NCBI GenBank assembly: GCA_003342815.1
Contig: PTEX01000273.1
Location: 186,001-250,000, forward strand
Direction: 5' to 3'
DNA length: 64,000 nt
Source of the DNA: Eudromia elegans
Taxonomy: Eukaryota; Chordata; Aves; Tinamiformes; Tinamidae
A model generated the notes under the pieces. That model made no database searches. It worked only from the letters and a program-made list of their open reading frames with translations, and was not told the origin of the DNA. Both the position numbers and the translations under genes were made by a program. This document shows positions 29,901 through 43,400 of this stretch, piece after piece. How positions within the stretch are numbered: position 1 is the first letter of the stretch; each line of letters opens with the position of its first letter.

Positions 29901-32900
29901 CCATCCTAAAACAAACATCATAGTGATCCAAAAGCCTCACACTGGTTTCTTCACATACTATACAAATGCAAAACTGAAGAGCACTTTATTCTCCCCGAAT
30001 GCAGATCAGACTTATTTGTTGTTCTGCTCAGTGCACACATAGGCCAATATCCAAAGCAGGATCTTAGCCACAAGTGGAGAGCTACCAAGGCTTACTACCA
30101 GAGCATTGCTGATAACCACATTTTGTAGAGCAAAACACCATTGTGGTCTCATTGTTATTGATTATATATGGCAAAACTTCCTAGTGAAAGTTGCCATATT
30201 TTTTTTCTGGTAGGAAAAAAATTCACATATTACTTGTTTGTTCCAGTTTCTAGGCCTCTTGTGAAATAAGAATTAACTACATACTAAATTATCTTTGTTT
30301 TAGCAGGATCCAGTATTGCCCCAAATCACACAGAGAGACTGAATGAATTATAAGACACGGTTAAATTAGATCAGGGAACTTAAGATCCAACCACTGCCTC
30401 AGTGAGGTAACGGGCTGCCTCTGCTCGTATCACATACAGCATGTGGGATTCACACGCAGACACTCACCAACAGCCCTTTGTTTCTTTTAAGGCATGTCCC
30501 ATTGCTGCTTAATTACATGAAGCACATACTTAGTTGACTCCTATCCATTTTTTAAGACGATCCTGTGGAGCTGAGGTCTCTTCTTACTGTTTTCTAGTCT
30601 GTTGTGACACATTTAAGTAAGAATATGACTCTCCTCTCCCTCGGAAGAGGATTTTCTCTGTCCATGTTCCCAAATCTCTGGTCATGCTGAGACTACAACA
30701 TTGAGACTCCATCATCACTGAGATGCATTTTCACTGCTGGCATGACAACAGCAGTGTTTCCTTGGGACTGGAGGGCAGTATGGACTTCACGCCACTGGAC
30801 CAACTCATGGACAAAGTCTTCCTTGTCCTTCTGCATAAGCAACTGGCAACGTTGGGCTGTGTACACACTTGTAAGCAGAGCTGCATGTACGCCCGGCTCC
30901 TCCTCAAAGGTGCGTGACAAGGTATCTTGGCTCTACGTACCCCAGCTAATCTGCTGGCCTGCACACCCACAGCTGCACAGAGCCAGCAATAACTTAAGCA
31001 AAGTAATCAGATACCTGCTCAGAGCTCACAGAAGCCAACAAGACGTGCATATGCTTTAACAGCTTTGCTGATATGAGCCATTCGAGGTTGTATGTGCAAG
31101 CAGTAAGAGGAAAGTGGTAGTCCTGAATGGCCAAACAACAGTTTCTTCTCTGAGAAATTCCGAGTCTGGTGTAAGCACACAAAACATAATCCTAATGTTT
31201 GAGTCAGAAACATAGAACTGGCCTTTCTAAACAGGTTTTCTCCTTTTTTTTGGTTGTTTTCTAATTTTCTATTATTTGCTATTGCAATTTCCAAGCTTGC
31301 TAATTCTTTGTTTATATTAAAATGCCTGTGAAGTAATTAAAGTGTGACTCCACTCTTAACAAAAAGCACCCCTTCTCCCATGCAAAGCCTGCTTAGGTTT
31401 TGAGATACTGTCACACTAAGGCTCAACAGTACCTCTTTTTGGCTAAATAAGAACAAATGGCATGACTGGCAAGCTGTAGATGGGCATAGTCAGCCTTTTT
31501 ATGCTGAATCTAGGGCAGCCATTCATTTGAGAAAGCTGATACCAAAGAGCATTTGGCAAATAACTAACTGGCTTTCTGAAAGTGGAAATTTCTCTCAGCC
31601 CATCTATTTTCTCTCAACCTATTCAATTCTGCTTAGCTATAAAAAGTTTTTAGATAGCAGAAAGCACGTATTTACTAGGTACTTAATGCTTAAGAGACTC
31701 TGGTTAACGTACAGTAAGTTTCAAAAATGCCATTATATATCCCATCATGTTGACTGTGAAAATACATCATTAAGAGTTTAGGAACAAACTTGTCTGCTTT
31801 TCCATTCAGCATTATGCAGTCCTCAAAGGTATGTGTGACAATTCAAAGTGGCAGCCAAAACTAAAGAGTTTCTCAGTATCCTGAGCTACTTACATGGCGC
31901 AAAAGATTTCTTGGCTCATGTGCACAAAATAAGCAACTGTGCAGAACTGAATGCCTAAAACAAATGTGGGTTTACCATGTTCTTGGGTGACGAAGAGCAA
32001 AATCACGAGTGCCCAGGGAGGCTGAGGGGTTCCACGGTGTGCGTGGGCTGCAGGAGCGGGGCCAGCATCTGCTGTCCAGCTCATCCACGGCTGAACGGGG
32101 AGTGCGCCCCGGGACCTATGTGCTGAAAGGCAGACTTATTGCTACTAAATTCCAGTTCATGCACTAAAAGCATCAGCTTGCTCTGTAATTCGAGCATTCC
32201 AAGCAATAACAGCATTGAGCATGCAAGTGCCTTGTTTTTTTAGGTTTACAAACTGCCCAGAACCACCAGGATCAGGAAGTTCTAAGCTTGACTTAGACGA
32301 CTAAGGTAAGATGCCTCGACGCGCTTCCAGAGAGCGCTCCCTGTCAAGAGGCGGCTGCAGATGTTTTGAAGTCCTTACAGTTTTATCACAGCAAAGCTTT
32401 TGCACCCTGAAAGTCTTGGCTTGTTCACACTATCCCGTGATTTGTTAAAGAAAAGCCACCTTCCCAAACCAAAACCACATATATATATACACAAACACAC
32501 ATGCATACACACATAGTTTTTCTTATGAGTGTGTACGTATCTATGTATATGCATGTATAAGTATATATATATACACACAGATAATATACAGATACAGTAA
32601 AGGAGAAAAAAAAAGCTTCCCAAAGCCAAACTCGAGCCTTCTCTACCACAGCACTATCTTTTGTCTTTAATAAATTCTGTATTTTGTGGGTAGCTCTGAC
32701 AAAAGACGTGGGAATAGTTGGGACAGTCCTATCAGTAATCTAGCTGTACTGGGAAAAAAAAGATATTGTTACTATGTTTATATTTATGCTGCAAGTTGTA
32801 CATGTTGTTAATAAAATGTTTTGAATAAGCAAATGACAATGAAAACCACAATGCATCTTTTTTGAAACTAAGCAGCTTTAGCAAAAGAAATACTAAATAC

Positions 32901-35900
32901 ATGTATTTGATGTTCCACAAAACAAAAATACTCACATTTTGACCTGTTGCCACAGTTAACGCCCGGTGCTTTAGAGGACCTATCTTAATATCAGTGAGAG
33001 TACAACTAGAAGTTATAAGAAACCCCCTTCCCCGTCCCATAGGCGCTTCATCAGATCGTATCACCTCCGGGGAGATTTGCAAGGCAAATTTATTTAGAGT
33101 TGCTCTTCTTGAGACCAGAATAAAGCTCCCATAGACTTGAGTGATGCAGGATCCAACCCATTCCCTTCGTAACAGGTTCTCTCAAGCATTTTTATCCTAG
33201 TTTTCTCCCCTGTGGCTGAATCCTAGTGTTTGCAGAGGCAAGCCCCTTAAGCGGGAAAGCAAGGAGGAAAGCGCAGATCCCCGGAGCAAAGGCATTCGGC
33301 CTTGCGGAGGGGGAGACTGGTGAAGAAACAAACTGTTTCACATGCCCGGCTGGGGGTTTTGTTTCCTTGCTGGGGCAGGGGGAGGGGAGTTGACACAGAG
33401 CAAATAAACTGCCGTGGTAATATCCCCTCCACTACTGCTACGCATTCTTTCTCGTGCTTTTTGCCGTTTCCCACGTTTCTATGGCGAAAGAAATATCACC
33501 CCAAATGTGGCCCATCAAGTTTCTCCAGTAGGACTGCGGAAGTTAATTCAGGCTCCGGGGTGGGTGCAGTGAGTCTCGTCACGCTCCCCCCGACACACGT
33601 GCCCGCTGTCACTGTCCTGCGCTGCAAGCAGAGCCGAACTGCAGCCATGCCTCACAACACCACAGGAAAGCTCCGTTCCCCGAATTTACACGAGTGTTTT
33701 TCCTACACATATGCCACGAACTGCTGAAGGACAGGAAAGGTCTTTCTCTGCAGAGCAGCTCATCAGTACAGCGCCCATCTCCCCCTCCTTGCACACATGG
33801 CTCTGGTGCTGCTGACTCCTTCCCTGCTCGCTAAACAAATCTCTCCTTTAACTTTCAAGCACAGTGTGGCTTATTAAAGCCGACTGCTTGGCTGGCAAGC
33901 TCTCCTGGCATTCAAAAATACGGTCAGAGCAATAATTTAGCTGTTTTTTCATAAACCTGATTGTGCTTGCTATTATCCTCTTTAAAAGCAAATGCGAGGC
34001 TAGAAACAGCTCCAACTTAGCTCACTCTGCCAAGCTCCAAACGCTTATCTGCTCTCTGTCCTCCAGTCCACTGCAGCACCAAGCACACAAGACGGGAAAG
34101 CTGCTAGAAGACCTGCAAGAATCGCCCCCCTTACCTTTTAAGGCTTCCTCCCCGTTCAGCGTTCGTGCATGGTGAAGAGGCGCGTCCTCAGCAGTGGCAG
34201 CTATGCACGCGCACGCGGACACACACACAACAGGGCTTTCTTCAGCTCACTGGTATTTCAAGTCTTTCATGTGATATCTTTGGCTGTACTTGCTTAATTC
34301 ATTCCTGCTGCTACTCAAAGGAAGTCATGCCTAGCGAGGGCTGGCTCTACAGCAACCGCTCTAGATATTCCAGACTAACAGGACACGGGGACTAATCTCA
34401 CCTTATAAGCATCAAGAATGTAAATATATTTCAAAGCTAGTGAATTCCTAAACCTTCAGAGATAAATTGCACAAAATGCCCTGAGACACAGTTTAGCAAG
34501 GGGTTTAGGAATGGTGAAGTTTTTGCAAGAAACAGTGTTTCCCCTGCAGTGCCCTTGGAGTTTTAACGATGGCTATTTACCATGGACTGTGCATATTCTC
34601 TTGTAGTAGTTACCATGAGAACACAGCAAACAGGATTTGAATGTAAATTGCCACCTAGAGATGCTGGGGGATTTTTTTGTTGTTGTAGTTAAAAGAGAGG
34701 ACTAGTCCCCAAGCCTGATGAAGTACACACTTTTCCATGCACGCATTTGCATGACAATGCGTGCAGTGCAGATGCTCGGTAGAGCAGGCAAGAAGGAAGA
34801 AAAGCCAAGTTTTTTGCTTGCTGCTCACAAAAGGCAAATACTTCAAACTTGTGGCTCACAGCTACAATCCCACAAATGCTCACCCATGTCATAAAATCAC
34901 ATATGCACCAATTCATAGAGTGCAAAGACAATCACTAAGTGTCACTAAATACAGAATTATTCCAGTGCCTTAACACACATGGAGGCAGCAGGACCCTTCC
35001 CGGGTCCGACAAGCCAATTACTGCAGCAGCCACCGTTCTTTTTGCTGCAAAATATTACAAGAACCGGCCCAGAAGAATCAAGTGCACAACAAGTGTTACA
35101 CTTGAAGACTTGGCTGCCCCTATGCGTTTTCCCTTCCCGCAGCGCTGCTGGGCACGGCGCAGGAGCCTCATGGCTCGAGCCACCCGGTTCCGGGTCTCTC
35201 TTCAAACAGGGCTCGGGGTTTACTCTCCATACATCCCCCCTGTCCCGCCCTGCCCGCAAGAGCACAAGACGCCGCCTTTTTGAGATATGAAAATTATTTC
35301 TGTCACTTGTAGGCAGGCTCTTACCAAATAAGCTTGCTGGGAAACTTCGCAACTGTGCACGTAATGCGTGGCAAAACATGCAAAGAAATCTATATGCTGG
35401 GAATCAGATTTGATCTGTGCAATGCAACGCAGTGCAAAATTTCCCCCATCCCCTAAACACCCCGTCCCATGCTTCTATCCCGAGCTTTAAGCACCTCACT
35501 TGCTAAACTCCTTACCCCGCAGTCACTGCAAGATGAATTCTCACGCGCCTTGCTAAGTCAGCCCTGCTTAGCAAACAACAAACCTTGACGGAGGAGGAGG
35601 AGGAGGAGAAGGAGGAGGACATGCCTGTCTGGGAGGCTGCGTGCAGCGCGCACTGACCTACTTCGGTGCCGCCGCGACGGGGACAAAGGCAGCACCGGGG
35701 CTCCCGGCAGCGCCGCTGACGCTGCCCCCGCCAGCGGCACGCACCGCGGGCGCTGCCCCCGCAGCACCAAACCCCACACCCAAGCTGTCTCCGTCTCTCA
35801 GTGCCCAATTCAGATCCCCGCGGCACATCACGGCTGGCACCGCAAGGCCAAGAAGCACTCCTGCCCTCCCGGCCACAGTCTTCATCACGTCTAGCTAGGG

Positions 35901-38900
35901 AGTCTTCGAGGGCCTGACCCAATTACTCATTGAGGCCAGGAACGGCGCGGCTGGGACGCACGCCGCGGGTCTCCATTGGAAGCCATGCAACTCTGTAAAA
36001 CCCAAGGCAACAAGATCCAGGTAGCTGAATTAAGCAGCGTCAGCTGGGCAGGACTCTGCGCCTTACGGCAGCGCCTTCCTGATCAAGCGCAGGAAAGCCT
36101 TATGCACTAATTAAAGATCCAAGAATAAATAGTTTATGTTTGGCCCCGTGCATTTGTGCCACAAGATGCACGAGTGGGCAAACACGGTTTTTCTGGATGT
36201 GGACGTCATGCTCAGAAGGACGAGCCTGAAGCTCCCGGAGCCCTTCACAGATCCTCTCTTACAGCAGTCCTGCTCCTGGCCTCAGGCCCTGGGGCTCGGC
36301 TTTGTCTGCAAGCAGTGGCTGCAGCAACCGGCTGTCAGACAGCCTGCTTAAAGCAAGTATTTGCTGCGAACAACTGAGATTAAAGAGAGATTTTTTAAAC
36401 AGACAGTGAGCTGCTCCTAATGAATGAGCAGTTATAAACCTGTCGGTGACTGCTACCAGACCTTTGCTTTCTACACATCCAACCGGTAGTTGTACCTGAG
36501 CCATATAATCTGCTCCCTTTACTTTCAAAGCATGACAGAGAAGCTGCTTCGATGGCAATCAGGCTTTCCATTCCCTTTCCCTTCTACATAACCAGCCCAG
36601 TTTTCCCTGTGACCTGCCTGCTCCCAGCCTCAAAGAACACTGCAGCCTCACAGGAGATGAGTTCTCCTGGGCTCTACCGCCGAGTAAACCATGAAGCCCC
36701 TTCCTCTTGGGTCCTACCACGTTTTTGAGATCCTCCTCGTTAGGGTTTGCCACTTTAAAGGCTCACAAAGGCATCAGCTCCCCAGTCTACAACCCTGGAG
36801 TGCGCTGACTGGGACTGCCGAATGAAGCATGCGCTGGGTAGAGTTGTAGCGGGATGTGCACTAAAAAGTGAAGCTGTGCTACTTCATTACTTTAGAGTAA
36901 CTTTTTTGAATAAATACTTTGCTGATTTTGTCTGGATGCACTGCAATGCTGTGTTGGAGCCGTGTGAGAACATCCTTGAGTATCAGTTTCCCTCCCTGCT
37001 TTTTTTTCCAGATTTCATGTCAATGCTGTCCCCTGTATAGAATCATTTCACTTGCACCACTGTCTTCACGCATGTTTTTACCGAGATCCCCCTACAAGGC
37101 AAACTCAGTGACTCGTGTTTTCAAAGCTCAAAACACCATCAGTGTAACCGCAGCCCACGCGCCAGGTCCCACACCGCATCCTCTGAATTTGTGCCTGCTC
37201 CGCACCCCACGTGCAGCCATCGTCACAGAGCGCACCGAGCCGCTCGTGCACTGCCCCTTCGCGCCACGCTGCGCACCCAGTCGGGGCTGAGGCTGCTATC
37301 AAGCTGCGCTCCTGTTTATAACACTTGAGAGCTGTTTCAGGAGCACGATTTTGTGTCAGACGCCAAGCACCACAGCTTTGCACCCTCCTCCACGTTAGGG
37401 GACGTGCTGCTTACTGTTCCACGGCGCGTCGTGGCTACTAATGGCCTAGGCCTCAAGGCGCACGGCAGGTGCCCGTGGCCATACCTTGATCCCCTTCGCT
37501 GCCTATGTCCCTGGCAGCTATGCTAGTAATCTTACTGCTTCGACAGCAGTTTTCCCAGAATAAATAAGCACCGTGATGACAGGTTTTACACCTAACCAGC
37601 AATAAGTCTCACAGGATGTATTACAGACTTATTCCTACCAGCCTTCCTTTGAATTGCAAAGTTATTACTAGTTTTACTCTTTCTGTCACTCCTTGTGACC
37701 CTTTCCCCTGCAGTAGGTTTACAATAGAGCTTTAATTTTGTCTCATTTCTGCACCTGACTGAATTAAACTGCAAGATTAAAAAAAATATAAAAATAACTG
37801 CGGGGAAACAGAATTGCCCTTTCAGATCAAAAGCTTCACAGAAGAGGGTTTGCATCTTGCCAGTGGAGAGCCTGTCCCTGCAACAGAAGAACGACAGCAA
37901 CGACAAACGTGCCGAATGGGAGGTGAGCAGAGGCACAGGAAAGAAAGAGAGTCCAAATCGAGAAAGGAGCTTGCTCCAGCCTGAGGTTAACTCCTCTCGA
38001 CCAAAAGGATTTCTGCTTCCAAGACAGCTAGCGCGGACAGTTCACATTTTAAATTTACCCTGAAAAGTCTCCAAGTGGAGAAAAGCTTAACAACTTTCTT
38101 GAAAGCTGGAAGAAACCATCATCTGAATGGTTCTAAAATTGGCTGTAACTTATTTTACAACATGCTTATCTTTTTCCCCCTTAAGTTGTGCAAACATAAG
38201 AGAGGAGGACAGAGGGCAAAAGGATGAAGCAAGGTCTTGGCGTGGGGAGCATTATGAGATGGACGAGCAGGCAGGAAAAGAAACATGAGGAGAAGAACAG
38301 AGAAAGATGTGTCGGAGTTCACCAGGATGAAACGATACACAGTTCTGAATACCGCATTGAAGCTAAGGGGAAGGGAGAAGAAAGATCCTTCATTAGCAGA
38401 AAATACTCATTAAGCATACCAAGTGGGGCAGTTTCGGCTTTATGGCTAGTTCCGAACAGCCTGGAAACTGGGCACACAGATCCACTGATTGTTTGGGGGT
38501 CTACCAAGGATTAATGGGACCTCTGTTCCTCCGTCTGCGGCCTGTTTGCTGAAATGCCTTGTGACAAAAGGTCATGGACTCTATGTGCTCCCTTTAGGAA
38601 ATTGCTCTAATGAGTGCAGATCCTGCTTTGATATGTTAATGTCTGGTGGCTTACTGCATATGGCGAATTGTTTTTGCTTGCCACTGTAACATATTTCAAA
38701 ATTAAACTTTTGATCAAGTAGAAACCAAATAATTTCTGCAAATTACCATATCTCTTATCCAACGTGACTAAAATTTAACGTCTAGCAGAGCAGTGTCTGC
38801 TGTACGTCCCGCCTTTCAAAGCTCTGAATTTGTCTTCCATTTGCTCAACCTCATTCACCTACAGAATTCAAACACGCTTATGAAGTAAAATAGCTCTTGG

Positions 38901-40415
38901 GCACCACGTTTCTTCCCCTCCAGAATTAAAAGGATGCTCAATGATAGGTGTGTCACCTATTTATGCCAAATCCAGAGGGCAATGAGCAGCTTGGGAGGCT
39001 TTGCTCCTCATGCCACAACCTCTGCTCTCTCCCAGTCTCCCTTGTCCACGTCTCCTTTAATGCACCTCTTTCAGAAAAGCAATTGCAAGGGCCCTTGTAC
39101 TCGCATCATTTGCTGTTTTGCAAGCAGTGTTTAAGCTAAATACTTTCTAAAGGGTGGTGTTTTAGCATTCCAGATCACTCTCACTGTCATTATGCCGAGC
39201 AAAAGCATGTTGTTAGTCATATCTTGCATCCACGGAATCCAGCTGAGCTGTGGAAGAGCTGAATGCAGCTCACAGCCCTGCTCCTGCACCAGCACTCTGA
39301 AAGCCAATGCCAGAGTAGGAACGTGTTCACTGCTGGCGACACCAGCATTAAACACCCCACTACATCCAAGACTGCTTTAGAAAGGTAAGAACAGGAAAAG
39401 GTGCTGGGGCAGGAAAAAGGGCTACAAGCACAGGAATTCTCAGGCACCCTTTCCTGCAGTTTCTGGATTAGTAGTAATTCTTTCATCTCGTAGTTTATTA
39501 ATATGTTTCTACTGAAGTTCAAATACAGTTTTGTAGCTGCAGAATGGTATTTCTATCTACAAATTGCAAAAAGATACATCACACCCTATCTATGAAACAG
39601 AGATGGAAACCAATAGCAGTGCACACTAGAAAATATAAAACAGCAAATCCCCAGAATGAATTCTGAGAACATTTCCCCGAGTGAAAATACCATTGACAAG
39701 TATTACACAGGCCCTTTCCTTCTCACTCCCTATCAAGTCTGTTACTGATCCCACAACAGGTAAAATGTGCGACACTTTTTCTCTGCTAGTTTCAGGTAGG
39801 ATTTCTTATTTGGTAAAGCCACTGGATTAAATTAAATTTACAACCAAACCAAAACAAAAAACAAGGATTTGCACCTTGTGTTAGATTTCACTGACAATGA
39901 AACACCTTAAACGTGACAATCTACAGTAATTTCCCAATCTGTTCCTCCATACAATCCTATAATTGCACACGGACAACTGAGGCTGTGGCAAGCTCCTTTA
40001 GACTGTCTGCTTTCATAACAGCCGACTTTTTTTTTTCAATGCTAGTAAAATGTACATGTGGATACAGTGGCACATGCCAAATTTAGCAGTGACGGACCAG
40101 TGTAGTGGGAAACGACTGCATGAGCAGCAGTGAATCTGGAGTGGGAACTCGGTGGTTTCCTTGCTATGCAAATGCAGCCTAATGCAACAAGCACTTGGTC
40201 CTGGCATCAACCATAGCAAATCCTTGCAACTTTTGCATACAGGGATGAGATCTCTCCTCCGTGTGTCTTTGGCTACCTGGTGCCTGCAAGGCAAGGCCCT
40301 CAGCAAGGTTGTCAAATGCACAGGGCAGCATTCTACCCTCCTTTTGCAGAAATCTTTGCAACAGGTCATTTATCAGAGAGTTTTGAACAAAGACCATTTA
40401 AAGAGTAACCGAAGG

Positions 40416-40450
<35 letters not shown>

Positions 40451-43400
40451 TGTGAGTAAGATAAACAAGCCTCTCGGTTCCAACACACAATGCCTCTTCC
40501 TTCAATTGACCAGAAGAAGTTCCTATTCAAAATCGGAAGTAATAAGAACCGAATGGCCGCAGGGGGAGCGGGGCCACGGGNNNNNNNNNNNNNNNNNNNN
40601 NNNNNNNNNNNNNNNNNNNNNNNNNNAAACAAATAAAAAAAAAAAAAAAAAAAATCCAGAAACTTTCTCTGCTGAAGGGCCTTCACCTTGCAGAGCCTCC
40701 TATATCATGAGTGCAGAATGCTGCCTTCTGCCACATGCAGAAGGAAATAACCAGATAGGCAGGAAAGGACGAAACATTTAGAAAAGCCAGGTGCAATTTC
40801 AAGTCTTACCTTCTGCACATTGGGTTTGATGCAGCGGACGAAGAAAGGATTTGAAGAACTCAGCGTTGCCATTAAAGAATGAAGCGATTCCTAAAAGACA
40901 GTTCGGAAGACTGCACTTTACAAGGGCACGTTTTGTACAAGCAAAACAGTGAAGCAAAAGTTCTCCGAGTTTAGCGTTGCAGACAACGTCCACTGCAACA
41001 CCTAGTGGCTCCCACCCGGAATTACAACCATACATAAACTATACAGTGAACAAAGAGAATAAACACACACATGTTGGTTTCCTCCATTGATCCCATTGAT
41101 TATAGCCATCACCACTACTTAACAGTGATCAAGATGTAGAGATTGACATGAAGAAATCTGTTTAGGAGGAAACACCAGCAAACTGGAAACTTGATGCTAT
41201 GAGTGTCTTTAGAATGACTATGTCTGCGGATCTATGTTCTCAAATCGTTGTACCCATGCAAGTCACACAACAACTCCTTAGGGAGTCTAAGGCAAAGCTA
41301 AGGTAAAACTAAAGTAACGACAAAGATGTAGGGTGACACAAAGGTGTGAGGGTGACAGAGCCCTGTCACAGGCTGCCCAGAGAGGCTGTGGAGTCTCCTT
41401 CTCTGGAGATCTTCCAAACCCGCCTGGATGCCACCTTGTGCCACGTGCTCTGGGTGCCCCTGCTGGAGCAGGCAGTTGGACTAGATGATCTCTAGAGGTG
41501 CCTTCCAACCTTAACCGTTCTATGATTCTGTGTAGGAGGAATCCTTTCATTACAATTGTCTCTCACACATTCATTTTCCATTTTCCCTATGATCAACAGC
41601 ATTCTGTGCACAAGACGTTATTTCTCCCCCCTACAATCTCTATCTTGCTTCACAAGGACACTGTGGTGATAAATATGAGCCAACAGAGGACAAAAGAATT
41701 AAAATGTTCCTCTCCCCTTGAAAAGAGGTATTTTAAAGGTGCAGTAACCATTGCTTTATCAATACTAAATTTTCAAACAAAATCTCGCAAATCAACAGAA
41801 ATTGAGTAAAGGATATAGTGGTAACATCTTCCTGCAAGATTACTGTTAACAGCATTAAGCAAATATTAACACAGTAATTCCATTTTATGACTAACTCCAT
41901 TTAACAATAAAAAGAAAGATTATAAGGTTCAAGTGAAATAAATCCTGGTTTTATAAGTCCAAATGAGCCAATACACATTAGACTACTAGTTATCTGGAGA
42001 TAAAAATCACAAAATCCCTCAGCCCTTCTTCTGATTATTATTTTAATTATACACCCATCCCTTTCTCTCCTGAGCCATCATTCCATGTCTTATGCCAGTT
42101 TGCCTCATTTTGCATCATGAAGTATGATACATTTTAAAACTGAAGCCTTATGTTTGCTTTGCAGAGATCCAAATCACTGCACAGGAGCAGAAGCCAGGCT
42201 CTAAAAAGCCTGGAGAGCGAGTGATGCTGATGTTTTATCCACAGAGATAATACAGAGCGAGCTGCCAGGGAGATATAAAATTCATTTTTTAAAGGAGCAG
42301 CAGTGTGCGTACCCACCATGTGCTTCTGAGTGTGGAATGGTAGCCTGTTACATGAAAACCTTGCTTTAATCTGCAAAAAAAGGGCTTTCTTGATGATTAA
42401 ACGTGACGCGATAGAGGCAGCAGGCAGAATGATGGCTATGCCCAAGAACCACTTCACAACCACGACAGCAAATTGTGGAGTGACTGGGAATACGATTGGG
42501 ATAGTTTTGTGGTTTGTTAGCCCACAATGGCTTGAAGTTGGGGCAGCAAATATTAAAATAGTAAGTAGGTATGAAGACTAATATTTTCCTGTAGAGACAA
42601 ATATTTATTCCTTAAAATTTAAAGGCTTCATTTTTATGAAGCCTATGCGAACATTACACTATCTACACACACTAAGCCAATACTCAGATATTCTAGCAAC
42701 ACAAGTTACCACTTGTAGAAACTGGAGAGTCAGTCACTCTAAACAAGTGAATTATTCTGCTCTCACATTCGACTCCGGATGCAGATGGCCAGATTCTGCA
42801 CGATGCTACACAGCTTTCAGCCCATGTAAGGAGCCTGTGCTAACTGGAAGTCAGTCCTGCCTGAAGCAGTCATACACTAAAGCAGGCCATCTCCAGCACT
42901 CCCCTCCAACCTCAGCTATTCTATGTTCATCTCTCAGGACGGCATCAGCGAGCATCCCGAATCAAGGATTTCAAAAGAAAACTGGTAAGTCAATAACAGA
43001 TCAATCTGTTTTAAGAATTCTGCTTTCACAGTTTCATTCTTCCCATCCTAAACTGGGATGAGACAAACTACTCCTTGGAAGGCTGTAAAAGAAAGCGAGA
43101 GGCTGTGCAGAGGAAGCAACCAAATCCTTTGGGGCGACACAACGTGAAGATCAACCTCTTCTGAAGGAGCACTGCTGCCAATGTGCTATTGCAGCTTTAT
43201 TTAAGAGGCAGCGATGCTTTGATCTGCTGTTTTATCATGCTTTCTGCTGTCCATGGCCCCTGGTGGAGCACAGGAGTCTACTCTACACTGCGTTCTACCT
43301 GGCAGGGTGGATGATATAAAAATACAGCTGATTTTTACATGGTAGCATTTTAGATTTGCTTTTCACAGGTACGTATGACTATATGGAAACAGTACCCTCT

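Larger units (their letters stand above)
19451..40809 (-). other. Giant MYO10 intron (21.4 kb) between exons 16 and 17
   Basis: One third of the window. It contains two CpG islands (about 21.06-21.65 kb and 35.64-36.00 kb), the 44/43-bp minisatellite, an ancient CR1-like piece at 27.9-28.3 kb, TA/CA-rich patches at 32.48-32.59 kb and an assembly gap. The intron separates motor residue 643 from 644. Most reading frames inside it sit in GC-rich patches and resemble no known family. Confidence 0.92.

Noticed and set aside
30693-30920. 75-codon minus-strand frame that first looked like a transposase or gag remnant
   Set aside because: I could not match any motif or catalytic residue to a family, and no flanking repeat structure is present.
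35512-35922. 136-codon minus-strand frame in the second CpG island
   Set aside because: GC-driven, with the serine run coming from the GAG repeat; if transcribed it would be an upstream ORF out of frame with exon 17.
40152-40781. 209-codon plus-strand frame
   Set aside because: It runs through two poly-A tracts and the N gap, so the frame is not real.
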